The notes: generated by a model not told the origin, from the letters alone. Positions 34,041-45,363 are shown, counted from the first letter of the stretch. The stretch: DNA of 64,000 nt from Budvicia aquatica DSM 5075 = ATCC 35567 (GCF_000427805.1 NZ_ATYS01000002.1:62190-126189), one strand, 5' to 3'. Numbers and translations are program-made.

Positions 34041-35108
34041 GTCTGTTACCTAATTTGCCAACAAAATCAAATTTAATATTACAGAAGTTATGTTCAAGCA
34101 CGTCGATAAAAGGCCAAATGCTAAAACTTACCACTGCAGTATAAGGGACTAATCCCCAATGTTTTTTTCGAATTTCTACACAATCGCTGGTTCGGCCAAG
34201 GCAGTAACTAACATACCCTGTGAGTTGTTAAAACCGATCGCTATATTACTTTATTGTAGCAGCAATATAGCAGCTGTCTCGCTTTTGCCGATCAACAAAA
34301 TTGTGGCTTGTTGATATATATCAATAATAGTTATAGCACATTAGCGGATTTGTGAGAAAAATCTACAAAAACAATAAAATTATGTATCATTTCTTGACCA
34401 TTTCTTCACATCTGGATATGGCTTATGCTTCTGTTTAAAGCCAATTTTTTGACTTTTTACTTTGTCATATACGCCATAATGCGACGAGTGCTTTCTTTTA
34501 GCGGCTGAATTTTTTGTATCTAGTCATTTATAACAAACTTTTATCTATAGTTTCTTATAACCTTGATTATTGCAAGGGATTCATTCACGAAGGCGGTCTA
34601 TTAATGGTGTATTTAGTATGTGGCTTTAGCTTAACCGATGCGGGTATATCTTTACCAAGGAGAAAGGCAATGATCAATGCCATTACAATTAGCTAGGTTA
34701 TTAAAGGCTTTATTTCGCTTACTTTTATTTTCGGTTTTATATAACTTATGTTGAACGGGTTAATATATATACTTGTATTCTTTCAATCTGTTATGGATTT
34801 TTAGACCATTAGCTTAAATCCAGCAATCTATTGCTGAGGTCATTGGGGAATAACGGGGAGGGGGTTATTTAGGGCGTTACATTTTAATCGGTATCCTCAG
34901 GAGTTGCCTCACATCTAAAATCACACTGACTGAAGAGCTAAATATCGGTTAAGTCAACATCCGTATACCGGTATATAAATACCTTTTCATTTTGTCCTTT
35001 ATGCTTGGCTGATTATCTGTTGATACTGACAATGGCTTAATTAACTAGAAATCTACCTGCTGGCTGGGTAAAGTGGCGGCAGATTTATTTATTCAGTATT
35101 GGACGTTT
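34041..35108. promoter_or_regulatory. 1-kb region between arcA and lasT
   Basis: I find no convincing gene in this AT-rich stretch. It includes the long arcA promoter region with the FNR box. E. coli has the small gene yjjY here; I see no homologue. An 8-codon frame with a perfect aaggag site begins at 34670 and is followed by AT-rich sequence. G-rich runs occur near 34850-34865. Confidence 0.45.
34311..34324. promoter_or_regulatory. Perfect FNR box upstream of arcA
   Basis: TTGATATATATCAA matches the FNR consensus TTGATnnnnATCAA at every defined position. E. coli arcA is activated by FNR from a distant upstream promoter, which fits the 270-bp distance. Confidence 0.8.
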
Positions 35109-35825
35109 ATGCAGTTTCATATCATCTTGGTTTCACCTGCCCGCCCTGAAAATGTGGGAGCGGCAGCCCGGGCAATGAAGACTATGGGCTTTACTTCGCT
35201 AAGAATTGTCGATAGCGATGCTCATCTGCAACCTGCGGCACACTGGGTGGCTCATGGTTCGACCGAAATTCTAGATAATGCTCTTTGTTTTAATACTCTC
35301 GAAGAGGCGCTACACGACGTCTCCTTTAGCGTGGCGTCAACCGCCAGAAGTCGTGCTCACTACCACTATTATTGTTCTCCCGTTGAACTGCTTGAGCAGT
35401 TAAGTGAAAAAAAACAGTGGTTGTCTGATATTGCGATTATTTTTGGCCGGGAGGATTCAGGTCTGACAAACGAAGAGCTGGCGCTGGCCGATTTATTAAC
35501 CGGTGTTCCGATGAAAGCTGATTATCCATCGCTGAATCTCGGGCAAGCAGTGATGGTTTATTGCTATCAGTTAGCCGATTTATTGATTGAATCAGAAAAT
35601 AAAAATAATAAAACGCCCGACCAAAAACAGTTTCTAACCCTCAGATTACGCATGCATCAGCTACTGGAGAAGTTAAATGTTTCTGATGATGAAAAGCTCT
35701 CGCAATGGATACAGCAGCGTTTAGGTTTGTGTCAACAACGCGATATGGTGATGATGCATCGGTTACTGAATGATATCGAAAAAAAGCTATTACCCGCAGA
35801 GCCTTCGATTAATTCTGATGACTAA
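35109..35825 (+). CDS. lasT: TrmH/SPOUT-family RNA methyltransferase LasT (YjtD)
   Basis: A 238-residue SPOUT methyltransferase related to TrmJ, expected to methylate tRNA or rRNA ribose. The ATG at 35109 is chosen because it yields MQFHIILVSPARPENVGAAARAMK, matching family starts. Motifs: PENVGAAARAMKTMGF (motif 1), IIFGREDSGLTNEEL (motif 2) and SLNLGQAVMVYCYQL (motif 3). It stands alone upstream of the threonine operon, as in E. coli. Confidence 0.92.
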   Translation: MQFHIILVSPARPENVGAAARAMKTMGFTSLRIVDSDAHLQPAAHWVAHGSTEILDNALCFNTLEEALHDVSFSVASTARSRAHYHYYCSPVELLEQLSEKKQWLSDIAIIFGREDSGLTNEELALADLLTGVPMKADYPSLNLGQAVMVYCYQLADLLIESENKNNKTPDQKQFLTLRLRMHQLLEKLNVSDDEKLSQWIQQRLGLCQQRDMVMMHRLLNDIEKKLLPAEPSINSDD

Positions 35826-36033
35826 TATCGTCAGGCCATGTGCCGGATTTCGCGTGTGATAAAACGGTTTTTTTTGAATTATGGTAAATATTTAAGGACT
35901 GATTTTTAAGAAAATTAAATTAATTTTAGGTTATTTTCATATATCCCATTGATTTTAAAATTAGGCTGTTCTACCTTAACCGGTAGCCAATTTGGGTAAT
36001 ACCTTCCAAATTGATGAGAAATTCAAAAAATAA

Positions 36034-36068
36034 TTGACACCTTATTCTATTTGCTTTAACCGTATATA
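36034..36068 (+). promoter_or_regulatory. thr operon promoter
   Basis: TTGACA (36034-36039) followed by TTTAACCGTATATAG mirrors the E. coli thr promoter layout (TTGACT ... TTTAACC-ATATAG). The exact -10 hexamer is ambiguous. Confidence 0.6.
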
Positions 36069-36099
36069 GAGTAATTTGAACCCTTAGAGACAGACAGAT

Positions 36100-36165
36100 A
36101 TGCAAAACGTCAGCCTGATTATTACAATGACCACCACCGGTACTATTGGTAGCGGGGCGGGCTGA
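36100..36165 (+). CDS. thrL: thr operon leader peptide
   Basis: A 21-codon leader rich in regulatory residues: five threonine and three isoleucine codons, ending in GSGAG like the E. coli GNGAG. Ribosome stalling at these codons, when charged tRNA-Thr or tRNA-Ile is scarce, prevents the terminator at 36187 from forming. There are fewer regulatory codons than in E. coli (eight Thr, four Ile). Confidence 0.92.
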   Translation: MQNVSLIITMTTTGTIGSGAG

Positions 36166-36186
36166 CGCTTAAAGAAAATAAAAAAG

Positions 36187-36219
36187 CCCGCACCGAGAAT
36201 CGAGTGCGGGTTTTTTTTT
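36187..36219 (+). terminator. thr attenuator
   Basis: CCCGCAC/GTGCGGG stem (36187-36193, 36204-36210) followed by nine T residues, 21 bp after the leader stop. This is the attenuation terminator controlling thrABC. Confidence 0.93.
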
Positions 36220-36269
36220 GGGATAATTTTAAAAATAATCGTTGGAATAACGGCAGGAGAGGCCAAGAA

Positions 36270-38729
36270 ATGCGAGTTCTGAAATTTGGCGGTACATCAG
36301 TAGCAAATTCCGAACGCTTTATGCGCGTGGCGGATATCATTGAAAATAATGCACGTCAGGGTCAGGTCGCTACCGTACTATCTGCTCCGGCAAAAATTAC
36401 AAATCATCTGGTTGCCATGATTGAGAAAACCGTGGCGGGTCAAGATGTTATTACCAATATGCTCGATGCTCAGCAAATTTTCGCCGATCTGCTTCAGGGA
36501 TTATCTGTCGATCAGCCGGGATTTGATTACTCACGGTTGAAGAGTTTTGTTGAACAAGAGTTTGCCTATCTTAAGCACGTACTACACGGAATATCTCTGC
36601 TAGGCCAGTGCCCTGACAGCGTAAATGCTGCCATTATCAGCCGCGGCGAGAAGCTTTCTATAGCCATTATGGAGTCAGTATTTCAGGCCAGAGGCTATGG
36701 CGTAACCGTGATCAATCCTGTCGCTATGCTACTGGCTCATGGCCATTATTTAGAGTCGACGGTCGATATTGCTGAATCAACCCGACGCCTGATCGAATTG
36801 GATATCCCTAAAGATCACGTTATTTTAATGGCGGGTTTTACTGCCGGAAACGATAAAGGTGAATTAGTCGTTTTAGGGCGTAATGGCTCAGATTATTCTG
36901 CCGCTGTATTGGCTGCATGTCTTCGTGCCGACAGCTGTGAGATATGGACTGATGTTGATGGGGTCTATACTTGCGATCCACGATCGGTACCCAGCGCCAA
37001 GCTGCTTAAGTCGATGTCCTATCAGGAGGCGATGGAACTATCTTACTTCGGCGCTAAAGTTCTCCACCCTCGCACTATTGCTCCAATCGCTCAATTCCAG
37101 ATTCCATGCCTGATTAAAAACACCTCTAATCCACAAGCTCCCGGCACTTTAATTAGCCGCGAGAGTGGTGATGACCGTTATCCGGTTAAAGGAATTACTA
37201 ACCTGAATAACATGGCGATGATCAATGTATCTGGTCCCGGTATGAAAGGAATGGTCGGAATGGCGGCCCGGGTTTTCTCTGTGATGTCTCGTGCGGGAAT
37301 ATCCGTGGTGCTGATAACTCAGTCATCGTCTGAATACAGCATCAGCTTTTGTGTACCTCAGAGCGAGTTATCCCGGGCGCGTAAAGCGCTGGAAGACGAA
37401 TTCTATTTAGAGCTTAAAGACGGGCTTTTAGATCCGTTAGACGTGATTGATAAGCTGGCTATTATCTCTGTCATCGGTGACAACATGCGTACTCAGCGCG
37501 GCATGTCAGCTCGTTTCTTTACCGCGCTAGCCCGGGCAAACATTAATATTGTTGCCATTGCGCAGGGCTCTTCTGAGCGCTCTATTTCTGCGGTAGTGAA
37601 TAATGATTCAGCGACCACCGCAGTAAGAGCCAGCCATCAGGTTCTGTTCGATACGCATCAAGTGATCGATCTTTTCCTTATTGGCGTTGGTGGTGTTGGC
37701 GGTGCGCTGTTAGACCAAATCCATCGCCAGCAGCCGTGGTTAAAGCGTAAAAATATTGAACTTCGGGTCTGCGGTATCGCCAACTCTCGCGGTATGGTGA
37801 CTAATACGCTAGGCGTTGAGTTGAGTAACTGGCGTGAAGCTTTAGCCAGTGCACAGGAGCCGTTTAATTTAGGACGTTTAATCCGTTTGGTTAAAGAGTT
37901 CCATTTGTTGAATCCGGTGATTGTTGACTGTACCTCAAGTCAGGACGTTGCTTCTCAGTACGCAGACTTCTTAGCGGATGGGTTCCACGTTATTACGCCT
38001 AACAAAAAGGCCAATACCGGCTCAATGAACTATTATCACCAACTGCGTCAGGCTGCCAGCGTAGGTAATCGTAAATTTCTTTACGACACTAACGTGGGTG
38101 CCGGGCTGCCGGTCATTGAAAACCTACAGAATCTGCTGAATGCCGGCGATGAGTTGATGCGTTTCTCCGGAATTTTATCTGGCTCGCTGTCCTTTATTTT
38201 TGGTATGTTAGACGAAGGGATGAGCCTGTCGGAGGCGACTACGTTAGCCAAAGAGAAGGGCTATACCGAACCCGATCCGCGGGATGATCTATCCGGAATG
38301 GACGTTGCCAGAAAATTATTAATTTTGGCTCGTGAAGCCGGACACATATTAGAATTAGATCAAATTAACGTTGAATCGGTATTACCGGATTCATTTGACG
38401 CCAGCGGTGACGTTGCCAGCTTTATGCAACGCCTGCCTCAGCTAGACGCTGAATTTTCACAGCGCGTTGCGCAAGCGGCTCAGCAAGGTAAAGTGTTACG
38501 CTATGTCGGCATGATTGAAGACGGTCAATGCCATGTCAAAATTGATGCTGTTGACGAAAACGATCCATTATTTAAAGTGAAAAATGGTGAGAATGCGCTA
38601 GCATTTTATACCCGTTATTATCAACCGCTGCCGCTGGTTTTACGTGGCTATGGTGCGGGTAATGATGTTACAGCCGCCGGTGTGTTTGCCGATATTCTGC
38701 GTACCTTGTCAGGCAAACTGGGAGTTTGA
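36270..38729 (+). CDS. thrA: Aspartokinase I / homoserine dehydrogenase I
   Basis: Bifunctional enzyme for the first and third steps from aspartate to threonine, inhibited by threonine. The ATG at 36270 follows a gagaggcc site; the frame is open upstream into the attenuator. The 819 residues carry the kinase domain ([11 protein letters not shown] at 3-13; [32 protein letters not shown]), paired ACT-type regulatory domains (about 310-455), and the dehydrogenase domain ([11 protein letters not shown] near 471; [18 protein letters not shown]). Length is that of the E. coli protein. Confidence 0.98.
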   Translation: MRVLKFGGTSVANSERFMRVADIIENNARQGQVATVLSAPAKITNHLVAMIEKTVAGQDVITNMLDAQQIFADLLQGLSVDQPGFDYSRLKSFVEQEFAYLKHVLHGISLLGQCPDSVNAAIISRGEKLSIAIMESVFQARGYGVTVINPVAMLLAHGHYLESTVDIAESTRRLIELDIPKDHVILMAGFTAGNDKGELVVLGRNGSDYSAAVLAACLRADSCEIWTDVDGVYTCDPRSVPSAKLLKSMSYQEAMELSYFGAKVLHPRTIAPIAQFQIPCLIKNTSNPQAPGTLISRESGDDRYPVKGITNLNNMAMINVSGPGMKGMVGMAARVFSVMSRAGISVVLITQSSSEYSISFCVPQSELSRARKALEDEFYLELKDGLLDPLDVIDKLAIISVIGDNMRTQRGMSARFFTALARANINIVAIAQGSSERSISAVVNNDSATTAVRASHQVLFDTHQVIDLFLIGVGGVGGALLDQIHRQQPWLKRKNIELRVCGIANSRGMVTNTLGVELSNWREALASAQEPFNLGRLIRLVKEFHLLNPVIVDCTSSQDVASQYADFLADGFHVITPNKKANTGSMNYYHQLRQAASVGNRKFLYDTNVGAGLPVIENLQNLLNAGDELMRFSGILSGSLSFIFGMLDEGMSLSEATTLAKEKGYTEPDPRDDLSGMDVARKLLILAREAGHILELDQINVESVLPDSFDASGDVASFMQRLPQLDAEFSQRVAQAAQQGKVLRYVGMIEDGQCHVKIDAVDENDPLFKVKNGENALAFYTRYYQPLPLVLRGYGAGNDVTAAGVFADILRTLSGKLGV

Positions 38730-38730
38730 A

Positions 38731-39669
38731 ATGATTAAAATATACGCGCCGGCCTCTATTGGTAACGTTAGCGTTGGTTTCGATGTTTTAGGCGCTGCGG
38801 TATCACCTATTGACGGAACCTTATTAGGCGACTGCGTTAGCATTCAAGGTGCCGAACAGTTTAGCCTGCATAACGAAGGGAGCTTTGTAAGCAAACTTCC
38901 GGCAGACCCTAAAGAAAACATCGTCTACCAGTGCTGGGAGCTTTTCTGTCAGAAGCTCGGACGTGAACTTCCGGTCGCGATGGTGCTAGAAAAGAATATG
39001 CCGATTGGCTCTGGATTAGGTTCAAGCGCTTGTTCGGTGGTTGCCGGTTTAATGGCCCTGAATGAGTATTGTGACCGTCCGTTTAATGAGACCGAGCTGT
39101 TAACCATGATGGGCGAGCTGGAAGGCCGTATTTCCGGCAGCGTTCATTATGATAACGTGGCACCTTGCTATCTCGGCGGCATGCAGTTGATGCTGGAAGA
39201 AAACGGCATCATCAGCCAGGCCGTTCCGGGGTTTGATCAATGGTATTGGGTGATGGCTTATCCGGGGATTAAGGTTTCAACGGCAGAGGCTCGGGCAATT
39301 CTACCGGCTCAATACCTGCGTCAGGACTGCATTCGACATGGTCGTTATCTGTCCGGGTTTATCCATGCATGCCATACACAACAGCCTGCGCTGGCCGCTA
39401 AGCTAATGCAGGACGTTATTGCTGAACCCTATCGTACCCGTTTACTGCCGGGTTTTGCTGAAGCGCGAAAAGCGGCTCAGGATATTGGCGCATTGGCGTG
39501 CGGTATTTCCGGCTCTGGTCCGACGCTGTTTGCCGTCAGCGACCAGTTGGATACCGCGCAGCGCTTGGCCAGTTGGCTGACTAAGAATTATGTACAGAAT
39601 GATGAAGGGTTTGTTCACGTTTGCCGACTGGACACAACCGGTGCCCGTAATTTGAATAATGGAAAATAA
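38731..39669 (+). CDS. thrB: Homoserine kinase
   Basis: Phosphorylates homoserine in the threonine pathway. The 312-residue GHMP kinase begins at ATG 38731, one base after the thrA stop. The GHMP ATP-binding loop [12 protein letters not shown] is near residue 91 and the C-terminal [13 protein letters not shown] motif is present. Its end lies 7 bp before thrC. Confidence 0.97.
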   Translation: MIKIYAPASIGNVSVGFDVLGAAVSPIDGTLLGDCVSIQGAEQFSLHNEGSFVSKLPADPKENIVYQCWELFCQKLGRELPVAMVLEKNMPIGSGLGSSACSVVAGLMALNEYCDRPFNETELLTMMGELEGRISGSVHYDNVAPCYLGGMQLMLEENGIISQAVPGFDQWYWVMAYPGIKVSTAEARAILPAQYLRQDCIRHGRYLSGFIHACHTQQPALAAKLMQDVIAEPYRTRLLPGFAEARKAAQDIGALACGISGSGPTLFAVSDQLDTAQRLASWLTKNYVQNDEGFVHVCRLDTTGARNLNNGK

Positions 39670-39676
39670 CCACAAG

Positions 39677-40966
39677 ATGAAACTGTATAACTTAAAAGAT
39701 CATAATGAACAGGTTAGTTTTGCTCAGGCCGTACGTCAGGGATTGGGCAAACAGCAAGGGCTATTTTTCCCGTCAGAATTACCGGCTTTTGACAGCTCAG
39801 AGATAGATGCTCTGCTGTCTTTAGATTTTGTGACCCGCAGTGCCCGCATTCTTTCGGCCTATATTGGCGATGAAATATCTTCAGATGCGGTAGCTAAGCG
39901 TGTGGCTGCTGCGTTCCAGTTTCCTGCGCCCGTTGTTGCGGTAGAAGACGATATTGGCACCCTTGAACTGTTTCATGGCCCGACGCTGGCATTTAAAGAC
40001 TTCGGCGGTCGTTTAATGGCTCAAATGCTGGCTGAAGTTGCCGGTGATACCCCGGTGACTATCCTGACGGCCACCTCCGGTGATACCGGTGCTGCCGTTG
40101 CCCATGCTTTTTACGGCCTGAAAAATGTACGAGTCGTGATTTTATATCCAAATGGAAAAATCAGTCCGCTGCAGGAAAAACTGTTCTGTACTCTGGGTGA
40201 TAATATTCATACGGTAGCGATTGACGGTGATTTTGATGCCTGTCAGGCGCTGGTAAAACACGCCTTTGATGATGAAGAACTGAAGGTGGCGTTAGGGCTG
40301 AATTCAGCTAACTCAATTAATATCAGCAGACTATTGGCCCAAATCTGTTATTACTTTGAGGCGGTATCTCAACTGACTCAGGAACAGCGTAATCAATTGG
40401 TTATTTCTGTACCTAGCGGCAATTTTGGTGACCTGACGGCGGGCTTACTGGCTAAATCGTTGGGCTTACCGGTTAAACGTTTTATTGCGGCAACCAATGC
40501 GAATGACACCGTTCCTCGCTATCTGGCAGAGGGCAAATGGTTACCTAAGACGACGGTGGCGACTTTATCCAATGCTATGGATGTTAGCCAACCCAATAAC
40601 TGGCCGCGTATTGAAGAGCTTTTCCGCCGTAAACAATGGCCATTGAAAGCGTTGTGTTACGGTGCGGTTAGCGATGATGTCACCCGTGAAACGCTGAAGG
40701 AACTGGCTAAGCTAGGCTATACCTCAGAGCCACACGGCGCGATAGCTTACCGTATGCTACGTGATGGGTTACAAGCAGGGGAGTATGGCTTATTCCTTGG
40801 AACCGCACATCCGGCTAAGTTTAAAGAGAGTGTTGAAGAGATTTTAGGGACGGAATTACCGCTGCCTAAAGAACTGGCCGACCGTGCCAATCTGGCACTG
40901 TTATCCCACTACCTGCCGGATAACTTTGCTCAGCTACGAACTTTCTTGATGGCGCTGCCGGCTTAA
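39677..40966 (+). CDS. thrC: Threonine synthase
   Basis: PLP enzyme that converts O-phosphohomoserine to threonine. I chose ATG 39677, which gives MKLYNLKDHNEQVSFAQAV as in E. coli (429 residues); an in-frame ATG at 39659 overlaps thrB. The PLP lysine is K107 in LAFKDFGGR, and the phosphate-binding TATSGDTGAAV loop follows. It ends the thrABC operon before a long hairpin. Confidence 0.97.
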   Translation: MKLYNLKDHNEQVSFAQAVRQGLGKQQGLFFPSELPAFDSSEIDALLSLDFVTRSARILSAYIGDEISSDAVAKRVAAAFQFPAPVVAVEDDIGTLELFHGPTLAFKDFGGRLMAQMLAEVAGDTPVTILTATSGDTGAAVAHAFYGLKNVRVVILYPNGKISPLQEKLFCTLGDNIHTVAIDGDFDACQALVKHAFDDEELKVALGLNSANSINISRLLAQICYYFEAVSQLTQEQRNQLVISVPSGNFGDLTAGLLAKSLGLPVKRFIAATNANDTVPRYLAEGKWLPKTTVATLSNAMDVSQPNNWPRIEELFRRKQWPLKALCYGAVSDDVTRETLKELAKLGYTSEPHGAIAYRMLRDGLQAGEYGLFLGTAHPAKFKESVEEILGTELPLPKELADRANLALLSHYLPDNFAQLRTFLMALPA

Positions 40967-40994
40967 TATTGGTTGGGCGAGTCATTGATAGAAG

Positions 40995-41032
40995 CAGACA
41001 AGAATGGCGCCTTATGGCGCCATTCTTGTCTG
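40995..41032. terminator. Hairpin after thrC
   Basis: A perfect 17-bp stem with a TTAT loop lies 28 bp after thrC, between it and the convergent yaaA. There is only a weak T run, but stability is very high. Confidence 0.75.
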
Positions 41033-41110
41033 TTAAGCATTTTTATAACCTATCCGCTTACTTATAACATATCCGCTTACTATGTCGTTATCCCGCAGAG
41101 CAATATGCGA

Positions 41111-41887
41111 TTAACGCTGTTCCGGGCGTTTAAATACCAGTTCATTGCCTTTTGATTCTGATTCCGCAAACTGATAGCCATCGAGATCGAAATCGGCGAG
41201 TTGATCTGCCCGGGTTAGCTGATTTTTAATCATAAACCGACTCATCAGGCCGCGGGCTTTCTTGGCATAAAAGCTGATGATTTTATATTTACCATTTTTC
41301 TCATCTAAGAAAACGGGCTTGATAATATTACCGTCTAGGGCTTTGGTCTGAATTGACTTGAAGTATTCGTCAGAGGCGAGATTAATTAAGATGTCATCTC
41401 CCTGATCTTTTAACGCCTGATTAAGTTTGTCAGTAATACGTTTTCCCCAGAATGCATACAGATCTTTGCCGCGCTTATTCTCTAACTTTGTGCCCATTTC
41501 TAAGCGGTAGGGCTGCATAAGATCTAACGGGCGAAGCAAACCATATAAGCCCGATAGCATACGCAGATGGCGTTGAGCAAAATCAAAATCATCATCGTTA
41601 AAATCATCAACGTGCAAACCGGTATACACATCCCCTTTAAATGCTAACAACGCCTGACGGGCATTTTCTGGCGTAAAATCGGGCTGCCATTCGGCAAAGC
41701 GAGCGGCATTCAGGCCTGACAATTTATCACTGATACTCATCAGGCTGGCAATCTGGTCCGGAGTTAACTTGCGACACACTTTAATTAATTCTTTAGACTG
41801 ATCCAGCATTTCGGGCTGGGTGTAGCGTTCTGTGACTAACGGGCTGGAGTAATCGAGAGTTTTAGCCGGAGAAATAATAATCAGCAT
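41111..41887 (-). CDS. yaaA: Peroxide stress protein YaaA
   Basis: A 258-residue DUF328/UPF0246 protein. E. coli YaaA is induced by OxyR and lowers free iron during peroxide stress. The family start [17 protein letters not shown] is intact, as are [22 protein letters not shown] and the basic [12 protein letters not shown] segment that binds DNA. It lies between thrC and talB, as in E. coli. Confidence 0.95.
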   Translation of the reverse strand: MLIIISPAKTLDYSSPLVTERYTQPEMLDQSKELIKVCRKLTPDQIASLMSISDKLSGLNAARFAEWQPDFTPENARQALLAFKGDVYTGLHVDDFNDDDFDFAQRHLRMLSGLYGLLRPLDLMQPYRLEMGTKLENKRGKDLYAFWGKRITDKLNQALKDQGDDILINLASDEYFKSIQTKALDGNIIKPVFLDEKNGKYKIISFYAKKARGLMSRFMIKNQLTRADQLADFDLDGYQFAESESKGNELVFKRPEQR

Positions 41888-42155
41888 AATCAGATCCTGA
41901 AATAAATATTTTGCCTACTTTAGCAGAAAGTTTAAGTGGAAAAATCGATGGATTTAATAGGGACAAATAAAACAGCAAATATAAACGTAATTTTCCTAAA
42001 TTAATCAGGAGGTAGGGGAAATAATTCATTTAAATCATAGGGGAAATTATCCTATCGCATCGTTACGTCGTTGCACCCTTAATCAGTCATGTTATTATCG
42101 AAGCAGTACAGTAATACAACGATGACCATTACTTGGCTTAACAATGAGATATATC

Positions 42156-43109
42156 ATGACAGATAAACTTACCTCCCTACGTAAAATTACGACCGTTGTG
42201 GCTGACACCGGCGATATCGCAGCCATGAAACTGTATAAACCACAAGATGCAACCACCAACCCTTCTTTGATTCTGAATGCCGCTCAGCTTCCTGAATACC
42301 GTAAACTCATCGATGATGCGATTGCATGGGCTAAGAGCCAAAGTTCCGATCGTGCGCAGCAGGTTATTGATGCTTCTGACAAGCTGGCAGTGAATATTGG
42401 TTTAGAGATTTTAAAACTGATTCCTGGCCGTATTTCAACAGAAGTCGATGCTCGCCTTTCTTACGATACTGAAGCCAGCATTGTTAAAGCTAAGCGTCTG
42501 ATCAAATTATATAACGATGTCGGCATCAGCAATGAGCGCATCTTAATTAAGCTGGCATCAACCTGGCAAGGGATTCGCGCTGCCGCTGAGCTGGAAAAAG
42601 AAGGCATCAACTGTAACCTGACTCTGCTGTTCTCTTTTGCTCAGGCTCGCGCTTGTGCAGAAGCTGGCGTTTATCTGATTTCTCCATTTGTTGGCCGTAT
42701 TCTTGACTGGTACAAAGCTAACGGAGATAAAAAAGAGTTTACTGCGCAGGAAGATCCGGGCGTAGTGTCTGTAACGGGAATCTACGAATATTACAAACAG
42801 CACGGTTTTAAAACCGTGGTGATGGGCGCAAGCTTCCGTAACGTTGGTGAGATCATTGAGCTGGCTGGCTGTGACCGCCTGACCATTGCTCCCCCATTAC
42901 TGAAAGAGCTGTCAGAAAGCCAAGGTGAGTTGGAACGTAAGCTCTCTTACAGCGGTGAAGTTAAGCCTCGCCCAACGCCATTGACTGAGCCTCAGTTCTA
43001 TTGGCAGCATAATCAGGACCCAATGGCCGTTGATAAACTGGCTGATGGCATCCGTAAGTTTGCTATTGACCAAGAAAAGCTAGAAAAAATGATTGAAGGT
43101 TTACTCTAA
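42156..43109 (+). CDS. talB: Transaldolase B
   Basis: Transfers a three-carbon unit in the non-oxidative pentose phosphate pathway. ATG 42156 gives 317 residues starting [10 protein letters not shown], the E. coli length; an ATG at 42144 is in frame but not conserved. The Schiff-base lysine is K132 ([11 protein letters not shown]), with D17 and the DATTNPSL loop (31-38) in place. It has its own terminator at 43154. Confidence 0.97.
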   Translation: MTDKLTSLRKITTVVADTGDIAAMKLYKPQDATTNPSLILNAAQLPEYRKLIDDAIAWAKSQSSDRAQQVIDASDKLAVNIGLEILKLIPGRISTEVDARLSYDTEASIVKAKRLIKLYNDVGISNERILIKLASTWQGIRAAAELEKEGINCNLTLLFSFAQARACAEAGVYLISPFVGRILDWYKANGDKKEFTAQEDPGVVSVTGIYEYYKQHGFKTVVMGASFRNVGEIIELAGCDRLTIAPPLLKELSESQGELERKLSYSGEVKPRPTPLTEPQFYWQHNQDPMAVDKLADGIRKFAIDQEKLEKMIEGLL

Positions 43110-43153
43110 TCTTGATTGTTTTTTAATGCTGATTGCTAAGTCAGAACATGTTG

Positions 43154-43186
43154 AATGCCGGCCATTGTATGGTCGGCATTATTTTT
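43154..43186 (+). terminator. Terminator after talB
   Basis: A 12-bp stem with one G-U pair and a TGT loop (43154-43180) is followed by ATTTTT, 45 bp after the talB stop. Confidence 0.85.
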
Positions 43187-43277
43187 ATATGTCAGATAAG
43201 CATTCTGAAAAAGCGGCCAAACAGGGTAATATAGCGGCATATAAGCATCAATAAGAACCAATGACAGAGGTTTGACT

Positions 43278-43865
43278 ATGAATAAATTACGCATCGGCTT
43301 AGTGTCTATTTCCGATCGCGCATCTAACGGCGTTTATCAGGATCAGGGTATTCCTGCGCTTGAATCATGGCTGAAAAGTGCATTAAGTACCGAGTTTACC
43401 GTCCAGACTCGCCTGATCCCGGATGAACAAACGTTAATCGAACAGGCGCTGTGTGAGCTAGTCGATGAAATGGGATGCCATCTGGTATTAACTACCGGTG
43501 GAACGGGCCCTGCCAGACGAGATGTAACACCGGATGCTACATTGGCAATTGCCGATCGCATTATGCCCGGTTTTGGTGAGCAAATGCGCCAAATCAGTCT
43601 GTATTATGTGCCGACGGCGATTTTATCCCGGCAGGTGGGGGTTATCCGTAAACAGGCTTTAATTATTAACCTTCCCGGGCAGCCTAAATCGATTAAAGAG
43701 ACGCTTGAAGGCGTGAAAGATCAGGATGGAAAAACGGTTGTGGCAGGTATTTTTGCCAGCGTTCCTTACTGTATCCAACTATTAGATGGCCCTTATATTG
43801 AGACCAATTCGCAGGTTGTAGCAGCCTTTCGGCCGAAGAGCGCTATCCGCGACATAAAAAATTAA
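43278..43865 (+). CDS. mog: Molybdopterin adenylyltransferase Mog
   Basis: Adenylates molybdopterin before molybdenum insertion in molybdenum cofactor synthesis. ATG 43278 (8 bp after agagg) gives 195 residues, the E. coli length; a TTG two codons earlier is unlikely. The MoCF domain shows IGLVSISDRAS, the nucleotide loop TTGGTGPARRDVTP and NLPGQPKSIKE. It follows talB, as in E. coli. Confidence 0.96.
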   Translation: MNKLRIGLVSISDRASNGVYQDQGIPALESWLKSALSTEFTVQTRLIPDEQTLIEQALCELVDEMGCHLVLTTGGTGPARRDVTPDATLAIADRIMPGFGEQMRQISLYYVPTAILSRQVGVIRKQALIINLPGQPKSIKETLEGVKDQDGKTVVAGIFASVPYCIQLLDGPYIETNSQVVAAFRPKSAIRDIKN

Positions 43866-43992
43866 ATTCAAAAATTTTGTGGAATAAGATTCCCATCTAC
43901 TGGTGTATCATCGCGATTACGATATAGTAAAAAATAGTTTACGACGTAATGATTATTTTTTTACACCAATCAGTAGAAATAGATGGGAATTT

Positions 43993-45327
43993 ATGGTTCA
44001 GCAACAAAATCGACGACTCAATAAGCAGGATTATAAAACATTAACGCTGGCGGCATTGGGCGGCGCTCTTGAGTTTTATGACTTCATTATATTTGTATTC
44101 TTTGCCGTCGTTATCGGTAAGCTTTTCTTCCCGCCGGATATGCCCCAATGGCTAATGCTCATGCAGGCTTACGGTATCTTTGCGGCCGGTTATTTAGCAC
44201 GCCCTTTGGGCGGCATAATAATGGCCCACTTTGGCGATCTGTTTGGTCGCAAAAGAATGTTTTCACTCAGCATTTTAATGATGGCCGTGCCGACTCTGGC
44301 GATGGGGATGCTGCCTACTTACGCAACCATTGGCATTGCGGCACCACTATTATTGCTATTGATGCGCATTTTTCAGGGCGCGGCGATTGGCGGTGAAGTT
44401 CCGGGAGCATGGGTTTTTGTTGCAGAACACGTTCCCCATAAAAGAATTGGTCTTGCCTGCGGCGTGCTGACTGCGGGTTTAACCATTGGTATTCTGTTTG
44501 GTTCACTGGTTGCGACATTGATTAATACCACCATGAGCCAGGAAGCAATCTTTAACGGCGGATGGCGCATTCCGTTCTTTTTAGGCGGAATTTTTGGTCT
44601 GGTTGCTATGTATTTACGCCGCTGGTTGAAAGAAACGCCGGTATTTATTGAAATGCAGGCGCGGAAAACGCTGGCTGAAGAACTTCCGCTGAAGTCGGTG
44701 GTCGTTAATCACTTACGCGGTGTTACGGTAGCAATGTTATTGACCTGGTTACTGTCTGCCTGCGTTGTTGTGGTTATTTTGATGACGCCAAACTATCTGC
44801 AAACTCAGTTTGGTATCGATCGGGTGATTGCATTACAGGCCAACAGCATGGCGATTATTGCTCTCTGCTTTGGCTGCGTGGTGGCCGGTCTGGCCGCAGA
44901 CCGCTTTGGCGCGAGTAAAACCTTTATCGTTGGTAGCATTATGCTAGGCATATCCAGCTGGATGTTCTATCACTCAGCGACCAACGTTGAACAGCTGTTT
45001 ATCACCTATTCGTTGGCTGGTTTCTGTGCCGGCGTTGTTGGCGCAGTGCCTTTTGTGCTGGTCAGAGCCTTTCCGGCTGAAGTCCGTTTTTCCGGAATAT
45101 CCTTCTCATATAACGTTTCTTACGCCATTTTTGGCGGACTCACTCCGCTATGTGTAACCTATATGATGAAGTTTACGCCAATGGCTCCGGCTTACTATGT
45201 ACTGGGGCTTTCCTTCTTAGGGCTAGCCATTGGTATCTATCTGCGTAATGACATCAATGAAACTGAGTCTTCCACAGAACAAAGCCCGGTAGAGTTGAAA
45301 GATAACACGGCCGCCACCATAAGCTAA
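43993..45327 (+). CDS. MHS-family (MFS) metabolite:H+ symporter
   Basis: A 444-residue inner-membrane carrier with twelve predicted membrane helices. The start at 43993 is preferred: the upstream in-frame extension is not membrane-like and the gggaat site fits. Signatures of the MHS group are clear: GGALEFYDFIIFVFFA in helix 1, GYLARPLGGIIMAHFGDLFGRKR in the helix 2-3 loop (in two parts), and RIFQGAAIGGEVPGAWVFVAEH. Relatives carry proline/betaine, alpha-ketoglutarate or citrate; the substrate here cannot be told. Not in the E. coli gene order. Confidence 0.87.
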   Translation: MVQQQNRRLNKQDYKTLTLAALGGALEFYDFIIFVFFAVVIGKLFFPPDMPQWLMLMQAYGIFAAGYLARPLGGIIMAHFGDLFGRKRMFSLSILMMAVPTLAMGMLPTYATIGIAAPLLLLLMRIFQGAAIGGEVPGAWVFVAEHVPHKRIGLACGVLTAGLTIGILFGSLVATLINTTMSQEAIFNGGWRIPFFLGGIFGLVAMYLRRWLKETPVFIEMQARKTLAEELPLKSVVVNHLRGVTVAMLLTWLLSACVVVVILMTPNYLQTQFGIDRVIALQANSMAIIALCFGCVVAGLAADRFGASKTFIVGSIMLGISSWMFYHSATNVEQLFITYSLAGFCAGVVGAVPFVLVRAFPAEVRFSGISFSYNVSYAIFGGLTPLCVTYMMKFTPMAPAYYVLGLSFLGLAIGIYLRNDINETESSTEQSPVELKDNTAATIS

Positions 45328-45363
45328 GTTGGTCGCAAATCAGAATTCTGAATTGGGACAAAT

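Noticed and set aside
34514-34696. A 60-codon frame between arcA and lasT
   Set aside because: No ribosome site, no recognisable composition, and not similar to yjjY, the small gene at this place in E. coli.
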